Assembly: GCA_963578625.1 (NCBI GenBank) | Contig: CAUZEO010000020.1 | Span: 1-31,296, forward strand | Source: CAUZEO01 sp963578625 | GTDB lineage: Bacteria; Verrucomicrobiota; Kiritimatiellia; SLOV01 | DNA length: 31,296 nucleotides | Direction of reading: 5' to 3' | Shown: positions 6,883-14,607 of the stretch, piece after piece | How positions within the stretch are numbered: position 1 is the first letter of the stretch | Layout: each line of letters begins with the position of its first letter | Made by a program: the position numbers and the translations under genes | Notes under the pieces: generated by a model | Database searches by the model: none | What the model was told of the DNA's origin: nothing | The model's input: only the letters and a program-made list of their open reading frames with translations

Positions 6883-8346
6883 TCACTTCCACATCGAAGG
6901 ACCTACCGCGGGACCGCCGACGCTGAAAGCGATGGTTTTCAGATCGCTCATAAACTCCAGCGTGTGGCGCCCGCCGATCCGGCCCATGCCGCTCTGATTG
7001 GAAGCCATTCCTCCGAACGGTAGATGATGCTCCCAGAAATGCGTCCAATCGTTGATCACGGTAAGACCGGTATTCAATCCCTCCGCCCAGGTCCAGGCGC
7101 GGTCGATATCTTGTGTGAACACGGCGGAAACCAGCCCGAGATTACACTCGTTGATGCATTCCCACGCCTCTTTTTCCGTCTTGAAGGACTTGATCGGAGC
7201 GATCGGCCCGAATGTTTCCTCCCGGTTCACCAGCGAATCGTTTGAAAAATCTACCAGCACGGTCGGATCGTAGAAAAAACCCGGTCGGTCCGGGCGCTTG
7301 CCGCCGGCTACAATCTTTGCGCCTTTGTCGACTGCGTCGTTCAAGTGCGTAGTCATCTTTTCAACCACGCCCATGTTGTTTTGCGGACCCATGTTCACTT
7401 TCTTGTCCCACGGGTCGCCGGTCACCCAGTGCTTGCTCTCCTCCACCATGGCATCAACAAAATCCTTCTTGATCTCATCGGCAACGAGAATTCGCTCTGC
7501 GCAGGAACAAACCTGTCCCGCCGCGTAGTAGCAGGCAAAAGCAACGCTGGTGGCGATATGCGCCGGGTCGGCATCGGGCAGGATGACGATGGGCCCGTTT
7601 CCACCGAGTTCAAAGAGCCTCGGCTTGAGACCCGCCCGCTGGGTGATAATGTTCGCGGTGGCGGGGCTACCGGTCATCCCGACGGCATGCGTGCCGGGAT
7701 TTACGACGAGTTCGTCCCCAACTTCAGCGCCCGGCCCGGTAATCAGGTTGATCACGCCCTTCGGCACGCCCGCCTCGTGGATGCATTCCATCAACTTGAT
7801 TGCGGTTGCGGCGGCAGTCGGGGCAGGCGTCCAGCACACGGTGTTGCCCATCACGATCGCGAACGGCAGATATTCCCCGGGTATCGCGGCAGGAAAATTC
7901 CAGGGAGTGATCGCGGTGATGACACCGCGGGGTCGCCAGAATGTCAAGACCCTCTTGGAAGCGTCCTCGCAGGGCTTGGTATGTGCTTCAAAAAACTTCG
8001 CCTGCTCGGCCGCGATCCGCCACGGTCTGGATGTCTCTCCGGATTCATCCGCGGCTTCCCCATGACGGGGCTTTCCCAACTCCGTGCAAAGGATGTCTCC
8101 GACTTCTTCCTTCCGCGCATCGATGATGTCCGCCACCTTATGGCATAGAGCCGAGCGCTCCCACAACGGGACCTTTTTCCATTCCTCAAGCGCTCGATTT
8201 GCTGCTTCGACCGCACGGCGGGCATCGTCACGACCGCCCTTGGGGATCTGACCAAACGATTCACCCAGCGCAGGATTGATCGCGTCGAAGGTCTCTCCAC
8301 TGGCGCTCCCGGTCCACTCGCCGTCGATGTACATCTCGTAACTCAC
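6883..8346 (-). CDS. Aldehyde dehydrogenase (NAD(P)-dependent, ALDH superfamily)
   Basis: A 487-residue ALDH that oxidises an aldehyde to an acid. Seen are the substrate-channel motif TPWNFP (148-151 region), ELGGNGP with general base E246, and GQVC with nucleophile C280. ETFGPI and a C-terminal LPFGG are also present. GTG 8346 is taken as start because GGAGA lies seven bases upstream; ATG 8334 (MYIDGEW) is the alternative. The frame is open to 8496, but that part would overlap the divergent amidohydrolase. The lysine of the conserved KPA/KPS motif, which holds NAD(P), is replaced by threonine (CWTPAP, T173). The 122-bp gap to the divergent gene at 8469 probably holds both promoters. Lactaldehyde or semialdehyde substrates fit the context but are not shown. 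Confidence 0.92.
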   Translation of the reverse strand: MSYEMYIDGEWTGSASGETFDAINPALGESFGQIPKGGRDDARRAVEAANRALEEWKKVPLWERSALCHKVADIIDARKEEVGDILCTELGKPRHGEAADESGETSRPWRIAAEQAKFFEAHTKPCEDASKRVLTFWRPRGVITAITPWNFPAAIPGEYLPFAIVMGNTVCWTPAPTAAATAIKLMECIHEAGVPKGVINLITGPGAEVGDELVVNPGTHAVGMTGSPATANIITQRAGLKPRLFELGGNGPIVILPDADPAHIATSVAFACYYAAGQVCSCAERILVADEIKKDFVDAMVEESKHWVTGDPWDKKVNMGPQNNMGVVEKMTTHLNDAVDKGAKIVAGGKRPDRPGFFYDPTVLVDFSNDSLVNREETFGPIAPIKSFKTEKEAWECINECNLGLVSAVFTQDIDRAWTWAEGLNTGLTVINDWTHFWEHHLPFGGMASNQSGMGRIGGRHTLEFMSDLKTIAFSVGGPAVGPSMWK

Positions 8347-8468
8347 TGCGCGGTCTCCATCATTCCAGGGTGTAAAGCGTAGCCCGGAAGTGAACGCCCT
8401 AAGCCAATCGCTAGCAAGTCTTATTTCTGCTTGCCTCGCGACGCCCCGGGTTCTACACTCGGTTCCCC

Positions 8469-9320
8469 ATGATCGTCGATGTTCATAGCCATACATGGTC
8501 CTATCCGTCCCATTTCAACGACGATTTCCGGGAGCAGGCCAAAAAGGCGCTCGCCGGCGCGGAAGTCGATCTCGCCGTCCGATATGAGGAGTACGCCGCG
8601 TCCGCATCGAAATTCGAAGTTGCGAAGACCGTTGTGTTCGGCGGCAAGGCGCGATTGAGCGGGCTGTGGGTGGACGATGCGTTCGTGGCACGCTACGTCG
8701 CCGAACACCCGGACAGGTTGATGGGGTTCCTCTCGGTGGATCCAACCCAAGACGGGTGGCAGGAGGAAATGCGGCACGGGCACGTGGACCTCGGCCTGCG
8801 CGGAATCAAGCTCATGCCGATGTACGCCGGCTTTCGTCCGGATGATTCGTTGCTCGATCCGTTGTGGGCGTACGCGGTGGACAACGGCTTGCCGGTTCTG
8901 CTCCACACCGGAACGACCTTCGTGTCCCAGGCGCCGCTGGAGGCGACTTTGCCCCGACACCTGGACCCGGTCGCCACCCGGTTTCCCGATGCGAAAATCA
9001 TCATGGCTCACCTGGGTCATCCGTACGAAAACGAATGTGTCGCGGTGATTCGAAAACACCCGAATGTCTACGCAGACGTGAGCGCCCTTCACTACAGGCC
9101 CTTCCAGTTGTACAACAGTCTGATGCTCGTGCAGGAATACGGCGTGTGGGGAAAACTGCTGTTCGGCACGGACTATCCGTTCACCACGGTCGACGCCTCC
9201 GCGGACGGGATTCGCGGTCTCAACAACATGTTGGAAGGCACCCGCCTGCCTCGATTGGATCCGGAAGCCATCGAAAGGATGATTCACCGCAACAGCCTCG
9301 AGTTGCTGGGACTCGAATGA
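8469..9320 (+). CDS. TIM-barrel amidohydrolase (COG2159-like)
   Basis: A 283-residue metal-dependent hydrolase of the amidohydrolase-2 type, a group that includes lactonases and decarboxylases. Metal and catalytic residues are visible in order: H6-x-H8 (DVHSH), H146 (LLHTGTT), H181 and H184 (AHLGHP), and D235 (FGTDYP). RGIKLMP at 111-117 is also characteristic. It is divergent from the aldehyde dehydrogenase. Its TGA overlaps the ATG of the next gene by four bases (ATGA at 9317-9320), so the two are translationally coupled. A sugar-lactone hydrolase would suit the surrounding dehydrogenases, but hydrolytic deformylase or decarboxylase roles remain possible. Confidence 0.88.
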   Translation: MIVDVHSHTWSYPSHFNDDFREQAKKALAGAEVDLAVRYEEYAASASKFEVAKTVVFGGKARLSGLWVDDAFVARYVAEHPDRLMGFLSVDPTQDGWQEEMRHGHVDLGLRGIKLMPMYAGFRPDDSLLDPLWAYAVDNGLPVLLHTGTTFVSQAPLEATLPRHLDPVATRFPDAKIIMAHLGHPYENECVAVIRKHPNVYADVSALHYRPFQLYNSLMLVQEYGVWGKLLFGTDYPFTTVDASADGIRGLNNMLEGTRLPRLDPEAIERMIHRNSLELLGLE

Positions 9321-10513
9321 CAAAACATCACGCACTCACTCATTGCACACTCTGGCCGGGCGATGGGTCCCGACGGTCCGGGCATGTGGTTCTCAAGGAT
9401 GGAATCATCGAATCCGTCGGCGACGGCCCGTACCGGGGCGATCTTCCGGCCGAAAACCTCGACGGACTTTGCCTGTCTCCCGGTCTCATCGACCTGATGG
9501 TATGCGGCGCCTGCGGCCGCACCCTGGACCAGGATGACCCGGGCGAGCTGCTGAGGGACTACATCAAGCTCGGCGTGACAAGTTGCCAGATGTGCATCGG
9601 CACGCTGCCCTGGGATACACTGGAGCGGATCGGCGAGAATGTTCGGCGAGACCAAACAGGGACCCATGACGGCGCGGCGCGCTTTCTGGGAGTCTACTGG
9701 GAAGGGCCGTTCATGGTACCAAAGTTGGCCGGCGCCAGCCTTGGAAAGTACACGCAGCCTGCAAGCCGGGAGAACGTGGCGCGACTTCTCGAACTCGGCC
9801 GCGACGCAACAACGATGGTTAACGTTTCGCCGGGTGCGGAGCAGGATATCGAAGGAATCCGAGCGTTGCGTGATGCGGGTACAATCGTGTCCATGGCACA
9901 CGCGGATTCCACGCCGGATCATGTGGAAGCCTGCGTTGAGGCGGGCACTTCGATTCTTGGACACGTCTGGAACAACAACCTGGGAAGCCTTGCCGAGCCC
10001 GGAGTTCAGTGCCCGACGATCGACCATGTCGGGTTGACGGACGAACGCATCAAATTCGTCCACATGATCTGCGACGGTACACATGTCCATCCGGTGATCA
10101 TGCGCCTGGTCTTGCGCTGCAAAGGGCTCGAGCGCATTTGCATCGTCACCGACGCGTTGCCGGGCGCCGGTTGTCCGGACGGAGATTTTCCCTGGCCGGA
10201 CGGCAGAACATTTCACAAATCAAACGGAATACATCGGACCCCCACCGGTCAATTAGCCGGCAGCGGACTGCTACTGGCAGACCACCTGCGCAATTTCATC
10301 CGAGTCACAGGCGTGCCGGCGCACGAGGCTATCCGCGCGGTGACCTTGAATCCCGCGGTGTCGCTGGGCCTGGACCAGGAAATCGGGATTCTCGCGCCGG
10401 GACGACAGGCGGATCTTGCATTGTGGGACTCGAACGTGCAGCTACGCAGAGTCTGGCGAAACGGAAAAAAGGTCGAGCCCATTTCGAATCTGGCAGAGAT
10501 AACTCTACCGTAG
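9317..10513 (+). CDS. NagA-like amidohydrolase (N-acetylglucosamine-6-phosphate deacetylase family)
   Basis: A 398-residue protein. The start is the ATG at 9317 that overlaps the previous stop; the frame is open back to 8864 only as an antisense-type shadow. It follows NagA in order and spacing: SPGLIDLMVCG near 54-64, E129 (YWEGPF), H195 (MAHADS), H216 (LGHVWNNN), a H256-x-H258 pair (GTHVHP) and D279 (IVTDALPG). E. coli NagA uses E131, H195, H216 and D273, so the metal site seems kept. The usual THLFNAM is GHVWNNN here, so substrate recognition may differ. Likely cytoplasmic deacetylation of an N-acetylated amino sugar. No nagB or sugar kinase gene is visible nearby. Confidence 0.85.
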   Translation: MTKHHALTHCTLWPGDGSRRSGHVVLKDGIIESVGDGPYRGDLPAENLDGLCLSPGLIDLMVCGACGRTLDQDDPGELLRDYIKLGVTSCQMCIGTLPWDTLERIGENVRRDQTGTHDGAARFLGVYWEGPFMVPKLAGASLGKYTQPASRENVARLLELGRDATTMVNVSPGAEQDIEGIRALRDAGTIVSMAHADSTPDHVEACVEAGTSILGHVWNNNLGSLAEPGVQCPTIDHVGLTDERIKFVHMICDGTHVHPVIMRLVLRCKGLERICIVTDALPGAGCPDGDFPWPDGRTFHKSNGIHRTPTGQLAGSGLLLADHLRNFIRVTGVPAHEAIRAVTLNPAVSLGLDQEIGILAPGRQADLALWDSNVQLRRVWRNGKKVEPISNLAEITLP

Positions 10514-10554
10514 AACGAGTGTCCGGCCCATGTAGCCAAAACCCCGTGGCACGG

Positions 10555-11373
10555 TTAGAGCGAATTCTTATACGGCGGCATAAACTGCAGCCTCGGTAAC
10601 TGCTGTGCGAGCATACCGCCGTCGTTGATGATGTGCTGACCGGTTACATACGCACCCGCCGCGGAAGCCAGGAAAACCGCGATACCTGCGCAATCCTCGA
10701 CCGTACCCCAACGGCCTTCGAGCGGAATGTGCTCGCGGTAGTAGGGCACGAACTTTTCAAAATCGATATCGAATTCGCCGATGATATCCGTATCGATAAC
10801 ACCCGGAGCGATGGTATTGACCGTGATCCCGTGCGGCCCCAGTTCCAGGGCAAACGACTGCGACATCAGTTCCACCGCACCCTTCGCGGCATTGTAGTGT
10901 GCAAGCCCGGCCTCCGCCACGAAACCGTTCTTGGATGAGAGATTGATGATCCGCCCCTTTACCCCGGCGGCAATCATCTGCTCCGCGATTCTCTGCGTCA
11001 GGAAAAAAACGGCATCAACATGGACCGCAAAGGTCTTGCGCCAATGCTCATACGTGATCTGATTGAAGTGCTCAAGGTACGCCATGCCGGCATTGTTTAC
11101 CAGGATGTCGACTCCTCCGGTATCCGCCCACACCCGGTCGGCCAGCGAGGCCAACTGGTCGGTTTCCGAGAGATCCTGACGGTACTCCCGGGCCTCGCGC
11201 CCCAGCCCGCGAATCTGATCCACGACCTCCATCGCCTCTTTCTCGGCTGATCGATAAACGATCGCCACATCGGCTCCGTGCTCGGCAAGCGCAATGGCAA
11301 TCCCCCGGCCAATTCCGCGACTCCCGCCGGTAACCAGCGCCCGCTTTCCAGTCAGGTCAAATCGATTGTGCAT
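10555..11373 (-). CDS. Short-chain dehydrogenase/reductase
   Basis: A 272-residue classical SDR, convergent with the NagA-like gene (42 bp apart). Motifs: TGGSRGIG at 15-22, NNAG at 93-96, S147, Y160 and K164 (YNAAK), PGVIDTD near 195, and VTGQHIINDGGM near the end. The C-terminal QLPRLQFMPPYKNSL extension is short. It resembles 2-deoxy-D-gluconate 3-dehydrogenase or gluconate 5-dehydrogenase-type enzymes in overall make-up, but the substrate is not readable. The ATG at 11373 sits seven bases from the edge of a palindromic repeat (11381-11502), and no clear Shine-Dalgarno sequence is seen, so the repeat has probably displaced or supplies the upstream region. Confidence 0.9.
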   Translation of the reverse strand: MHNRFDLTGKRALVTGGSRGIGRGIAIALAEHGADVAIVYRSAEKEAMEVVDQIRGLGREAREYRQDLSETDQLASLADRVWADTGGVDILVNNAGMAYLEHFNQITYEHWRKTFAVHVDAVFFLTQRIAEQMIAAGVKGRIINLSSKNGFVAEAGLAHYNAAKGAVELMSQSFALELGPHGITVNTIAPGVIDTDIIGEFDIDFEKFVPYYREHIPLEGRWGTVEDCAGIAVFLASAAGAYVTGQHIINDGGMLAQQLPRLQFMPPYKNSL

Positions 11374-11380
11374 GATGTAA

Positions 11381-11502
11381 GGTTTCAGGTTTCAGAAAAA
11401 TGTCAAATATCGAACGCTCAATATCGAATGTCCAAGTACCTTCGAAATTGGACATTGAGTATTCAATATCCGACATTTTCTGACCAACGGTTCCCTGAAA
11501 CC
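11381..11502. repeat. AT-rich imperfect inverted repeat, about 120 bp
   Basis: GGTTTCAG at 11381 is answered by CTGAAACC at 11495-11502. Inside, AAAATGTC plus CGAATGTCCAA on the left are matched by inverted TTGGACATT and GACATTTT on the right. The whole can fold into one long imperfect hairpin. A shorter relative lies at 19908-19977 and shares a CGAATGTC-AAGTACC block when read on the opposite strand. It carries no ORF and looks like a small non-autonomous mobile palindrome placed directly upstream of the SDR. Confidence 0.65.
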
Positions 11503-11585
11503 GATACTCTCAAACAAGGACTCAGAAACAAGGAATATGCACGAAAACAAAATGATTTGGAATCGGAAGACACGTCGGGCGAAAA

Positions 11586-12611
11586 CTACTGCTGCCGCAC
11601 AGCAACACGAAAATCGTGCCTGTCCGGGGTTTCGTCGACGGTGACCTGCTTCAGCGTGCCGTCGCCGACAATGCTGCCGAGACCAGGCGCGGCGGCCCAC
11701 GGCGCGGAAAGCGGATCCACGGTTTGCTGGACGGCATACAAGCGCGCGGGAATCGTCTGAAAGCTCACGGTCAACTGCCCGCCGCCGGGCCGGGTGAGAT
11801 CGGCGGTGAATACCGAGCCAGGATCCGTGGCTGATGTGCCGACGAAGACCTCGTCACCGTCAATCATGGTGTCGCCGTCGGTGTCGGCGATCGTCGGCGA
11901 CGAACCGTAATACTTCATTTCGTCAAGGTCCTTGAGATAGTCCGAGTCTGTGTCGGCATCGATCCCTTCCTCGGTCACGCTGACATCATCCAGGTAGCTC
12001 ACCCCTTCGGCATCGAACTGCACGGTACTGATGGAGGATACAGAATTGTCCTTGAAACCCAGGCCGGAGACGGAGGCAATGCCCCCGATCCACACATCGT
12101 AGGTTTTGGCTGTGTAATCCTGTCGAATGCTGACGCGAACAAATTGTCCGTTCGGAAAAGGATTCAGCACGAGAACGTACGCGCCACCTCCCGTTCCGTC
12201 CCCGTCCAGGGCCATGAGCCCACTCGTTTCTCCGAAGTACAACACGGACGATGCGGGTTCGCTTGGAATCTCGGGCGGATCCAGGGAACCGTCCGTACGC
12301 ATCTGAAGATCGGTCCAAACGATATTGTGCCCGGCTCCGACAGAGACTTCCACCGAGCTGGCGGCCTGCAGCTCCACGGCCCGGGCACCACGCGAAACCA
12401 GCGCGCTCTGTACGGCGGCAGAACCTTCCAGAACCGTCCAACTTGCGGATGCTCCCTGGCCGTCCAAATCGCCGAGGGCGTAGGACGGTGAATCTGACGA
12501 CTCAAACCCGGTAATGAACGGAAAGGATTCGATGGCCTGCACGGAGGGTGATCCGACACCCCCCGCGACAATTACGCCGCAGACTGTACAGCTTCTACAA
12601 AAGTCCCACAT
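11586..12611 (-). CDS. Secreted protein with thrombospondin-type-3-like calcium repeats
   Basis: A 341-residue exported protein of unknown function. ATG 12611 is chosen because AAGGAG lies just upstream (4-5 base spacer); the frame is open to 12638. An N-terminal signal (MWDFCRSCTVCGVIVAGGVG...VQA) is followed by FITGFESSDSPSYALGDLDG. That pattern begins many PVC-group extracellular proteins with a jelly-roll domain. Later residues SYLDDVSVTEE end the beta-sandwich. Calcium-binding DTDSDYLKDLDE and ADTDGDTMIDGDEVFVG repeats follow, and then a C-terminal beta domain. It is monocistronic and flanked by repeats. It probably acts outside the cell, binding glycans or serving as a structural part; no catalytic site was recognised. 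Confidence 0.8.
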   Translation of the reverse strand: MWDFCRSCTVCGVIVAGGVGSPSVQAIESFPFITGFESSDSPSYALGDLDGQGASASWTVLEGSAAVQSALVSRGARAVELQAASSVEVSVGAGHNIVWTDLQMRTDGSLDPPEIPSEPASSVLYFGETSGLMALDGDGTGGGAYVLVLNPFPNGQFVRVSIRQDYTAKTYDVWIGGIASVSGLGFKDNSVSSISTVQFDAEGVSYLDDVSVTEEGIDADTDSDYLKDLDEMKYYGSSPTIADTDGDTMIDGDEVFVGTSATDPGSVFTADLTRPGGGQLTVSFQTIPARLYAVQQTVDPLSAPWAAAPGLGSIVGDGTLKQVTVDETPDRHDFRVAVRQQ

Positions 12612-12888
12612 TCGTCTCCTTCTGGCATGCTCCATCAAATTCAGTCACTTCAACAAGAGGCTCGTCACCTGAACCGCGACACGGATTCGGGCCCGATCAC
12701 AAGACAAGATCCACATCGCAAATTCCATCCCCGTTTTATTCGGCCAAAAACCCATCTTTTGGCAGGATTTCGACGGTTACGGGAGTCGACTTAAAGCGGA
12801 CTCGATATCGGGGTGCCGGGTACGGATTTAGAAAGAAAGGTAACGAAGAAAACTGAGAAGAATTTCAGTTTTCTTGTAAATCCGTAAA

Positions 12889-12934
12889 GTAGCGGAAATC
12901 GCTTGGACTTCCGATCGGCGACGCACAAGCCGGA
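12889..12934 (+). repeat. GTAGC-type hairpin repeat, copy 1
   Basis: Begins GTAGCGGAAATCGC and contains GACTTCCGATCGGCGACG. It aligns with 15941-15986 over about 46 bases, with an identical 17-base core GACTTCCGATCGGCGAC. The stem is imperfect here because the left arm has changes relative to the copy at 15941. Confidence 0.7.
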
Positions 12935-13052
12935 CAGAGAATATTCGCCCAGAGCATCTAGGCCCAACCAAAAAAAATGAACCACAAAATACACGAAGCC
13001 GCGGCTCCATATCCCGCACCCCGCACCTCCGAGGTTCGGGAAAACGCCGGGG

Positions 13053-13084
13053 ACAACACTACGTAGTATACTATAGAATGTTTG
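13053..13084. promoter_or_regulatory. 32-bp palindromic site, near-identical to 2540-2571
   Basis: Starts ACAACACTACGTAG like its partner at 2540-2571; the centre is TAGTATACTA, itself a perfect palindrome. The right arm (GAATGTTTG) is less symmetric than in the first copy. It ends 79 bp before the ATG of the Gfo/Idh/MocA gene at 13164. Shared position before two plus-strand catabolic genes supports an operator for a common regulator. Confidence 0.55.
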
Positions 13085-13163
13085 CGAATTGAGTTTTCTG
13101 CATCTAGACTCCTCCTTATTCGTGATACTCCTTACAGAACGAAAAACATAGGACGTTAAAGAA

Positions 13164-14369
13164 ATGAGCATTATCCGACTGGGGGTTATCGGTTACGGCG
13201 GTCGAATTGACGGGGTTATCCAACAACCTTTGCGCGGCGCCTACCCCGCATCGATCCAACCGGAGATCCGGGTGGCGGGAATCGTGGATCCGGATGAGAC
13301 GGGCGCGCGAAGCCGGCTGGCCGCTTGCGATCAGAAGGAGGTGACCTTCTTCGACACGGTCGACGAGTTGGTCCGCAATACAAAGCTGGACGCCTTGATG
13401 ATCGGAACACGCTGCAATCTCCACACCCCCTACGCGATCGAAGCGGCACAATACGATCTGCCGATTTTCCTGGAAAAACCGGTGGCGGTGAGTATGGAGC
13501 AGGCTACGGCTCTGGAAACCGCCTTTGAACACGCCCGCTGCGAAGTGGTGGTAAGCTTTCCGCTCGAAGTCTCAACTCATTGCGACCTGACCCGAAAGTT
13601 GATTGAAGAAGGCGCGGTGGGAAGGCCGGAGCATGTCCAGGCAGTGAACTACGTTCCCTACGGGACCTGCTACTGGGAGCGCGGATACCGGGACTACGGC
13701 GTCACGCAAGGGCTCTTTCTACAAAAAAGCACGCACGATTTCAGCTACCTGATGTCCATGCTGAATTCACCCGTGACCCGGATCGCCGCGATGGCGAACA
13801 TGGGACGCATCTTTGGCGGAAGCAAACCGGCGGATTTGACTTGCAAGAATTGCGACGAGCAGTGGGCCTGCAGGGAGAGCCCTCAGAACCGGATTCGTAA
13901 CGGGTCGGGCGGGTCGCTCGATGACCACCTCTGCCTCTTCAGTGAGGCATGCGGCTCACCCGAGACCGGAATGAACGAAGATTGCTCCAGCGCTTTGTTT
14001 GAATTTGCTTCCGGCGCCCACGGCGTCTATTCGCAAGTCTTTTTTGCCCGGCGCGACGCGGGCGCTCGAGGCGCTACCGTAAGCGGCTACGAGGGGACGG
14101 TAAGCTTCGATTGGTTTACGAACGAAATCAAACAGGTGCGGCACCACGAACCGGTTACGAGCATCTCCAAGGCGAGCGGCGGAGATGACCACTTCGGCGG
14201 CGACCACGAACTGGCCCGCGACTTTCTGGGGCTCATTGAAAGCCGAATCCAACGAAGCCGAACCCCGATCGAAACCGGAATCCGCAGCGTGTACACCTGC
14301 CTCGCCGCAAAAGAATCGGCCCGGACCGGCCGGTTTGTGGACGTGAGGCAGCTCGGGCAGGTCACTTGA
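13164..14369 (+). CDS. Gfo/Idh/MocA-family oxidoreductase with a cysteine-rich insert
   Basis: A 401-residue dehydrogenase. The Rossmann motif GVIGYGGRIDG is at 7-17, EKP at 104-106 (FLEKPVAVS), and H191 (KSTHDFSYL) is the probable catalytic histidine. An insert at about 225-263 has five cysteines: C227-x2-C230-x5-C236, then C257 and C263. C-x2-C inserts are also found in some other family members, where they may bind a metal or form a structural knot. A glycine-rich GGDDHFGGDHELARDFLG segment lies near 336-353. Its promoter region carries the palindrome shared with the enolase-superfamily gene. It is monocistronic, and substrate is unknown. Confidence 0.92.
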   Translation: MSIIRLGVIGYGGRIDGVIQQPLRGAYPASIQPEIRVAGIVDPDETGARSRLAACDQKEVTFFDTVDELVRNTKLDALMIGTRCNLHTPYAIEAAQYDLPIFLEKPVAVSMEQATALETAFEHARCEVVVSFPLEVSTHCDLTRKLIEEGAVGRPEHVQAVNYVPYGTCYWERGYRDYGVTQGLFLQKSTHDFSYLMSMLNSPVTRIAAMANMGRIFGGSKPADLTCKNCDEQWACRESPQNRIRNGSGGSLDDHLCLFSEACGSPETGMNEDCSSALFEFASGAHGVYSQVFFARRDAGARGATVSGYEGTVSFDWFTNEIKQVRHHEPVTSISKASGGDDHFGGDHELARDFLGLIESRIQRSRTPIETGIRSVYTCLAAKESARTGRFVDVRQLGQVT

Positions 14370-14464
14370 TGGATCCGAAGACTGGAATGGGCATCTAAGC
14401 CTTGGAATATAATATCTATAGGGACAGTTTCAAAATTGTTGGATAGTCGCTACGGACATCCGGC

Positions 14465-14591
14465 GTAGCTTGGGCTTCCAGCCCGAGCGGAGCAAGGCCA
14501 GCTCATGTAATGTGAATGCGTGGCGCATGCGCTCTGATTCTCGTCTCATGATTTCGTCTTGCTCTGGGTCGGCCTGGAAGGCCTACCTACG
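14465..14591. repeat. GTAGC-type repeat cassette with inverted hairpin ends
   Basis: GTAGCTTGGGCTTCCAGCCC at 14465-14484 forms a GGGCT/AGCCC hairpin around TCC. At the other end, GGCCTGGAAGGCCTACCTAC, read on the minus strand, is GTAGGTAGGCCTTCCAGGCC, again a hairpin around CTTCC. The two ends face each other across about 125 bp that also contain GCGCATGCGC, a perfect palindrome. No ORF is credible. This is the organisation of a two-headed REP-like element. It sits between the ends of two convergent genes. Confidence 0.7.
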
Positions 14592-14607
14592 CATTGATCT
14601 CCGGGGA

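Larger units (their letters stand above)
12612..13163. other. Intergenic region rich in repeats and one regulatory palindrome
   Basis: No gene was recognised in these 552 bp. They contain a 9-bp-stem hairpin at 12848-12873 (GAAAACTGA against TCAGTTTTC, 8-base loop) and a GTAGC-type repeat at 12889-12934. A single CACGAAA-type copy lies at 12980-12998, and the palindromic site at 13053-13084. A minus-strand ORF across 12791-13171 is low-complexity and runs through the repeats, so it is not called. Confidence 0.6.

Noticed and set aside
8864..9316. N-terminal extension of the NagA-like protein to 8864
   Set aside because: This part overlaps the amidohydrolase in another frame and has no family similarity; ATGA overlap at 9317 is a normal coupled start.
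12791..13171. Minus-strand ORF of 126 residues in the intergenic gap
   Set aside because: It crosses three unrelated repeats and the 13053 palindrome, is rich in F and S, and shows no domain pattern.
13850..13960. Zinc-finger or iron-sulfur domain in the Gfo protein at 13164
   Set aside because: The C-x2-C-x5-C and later C-x5-C pattern is suggestive, but similar cysteine inserts occur in other Gfo/Idh/MocA members; there is no basis to call a defined metal domain.
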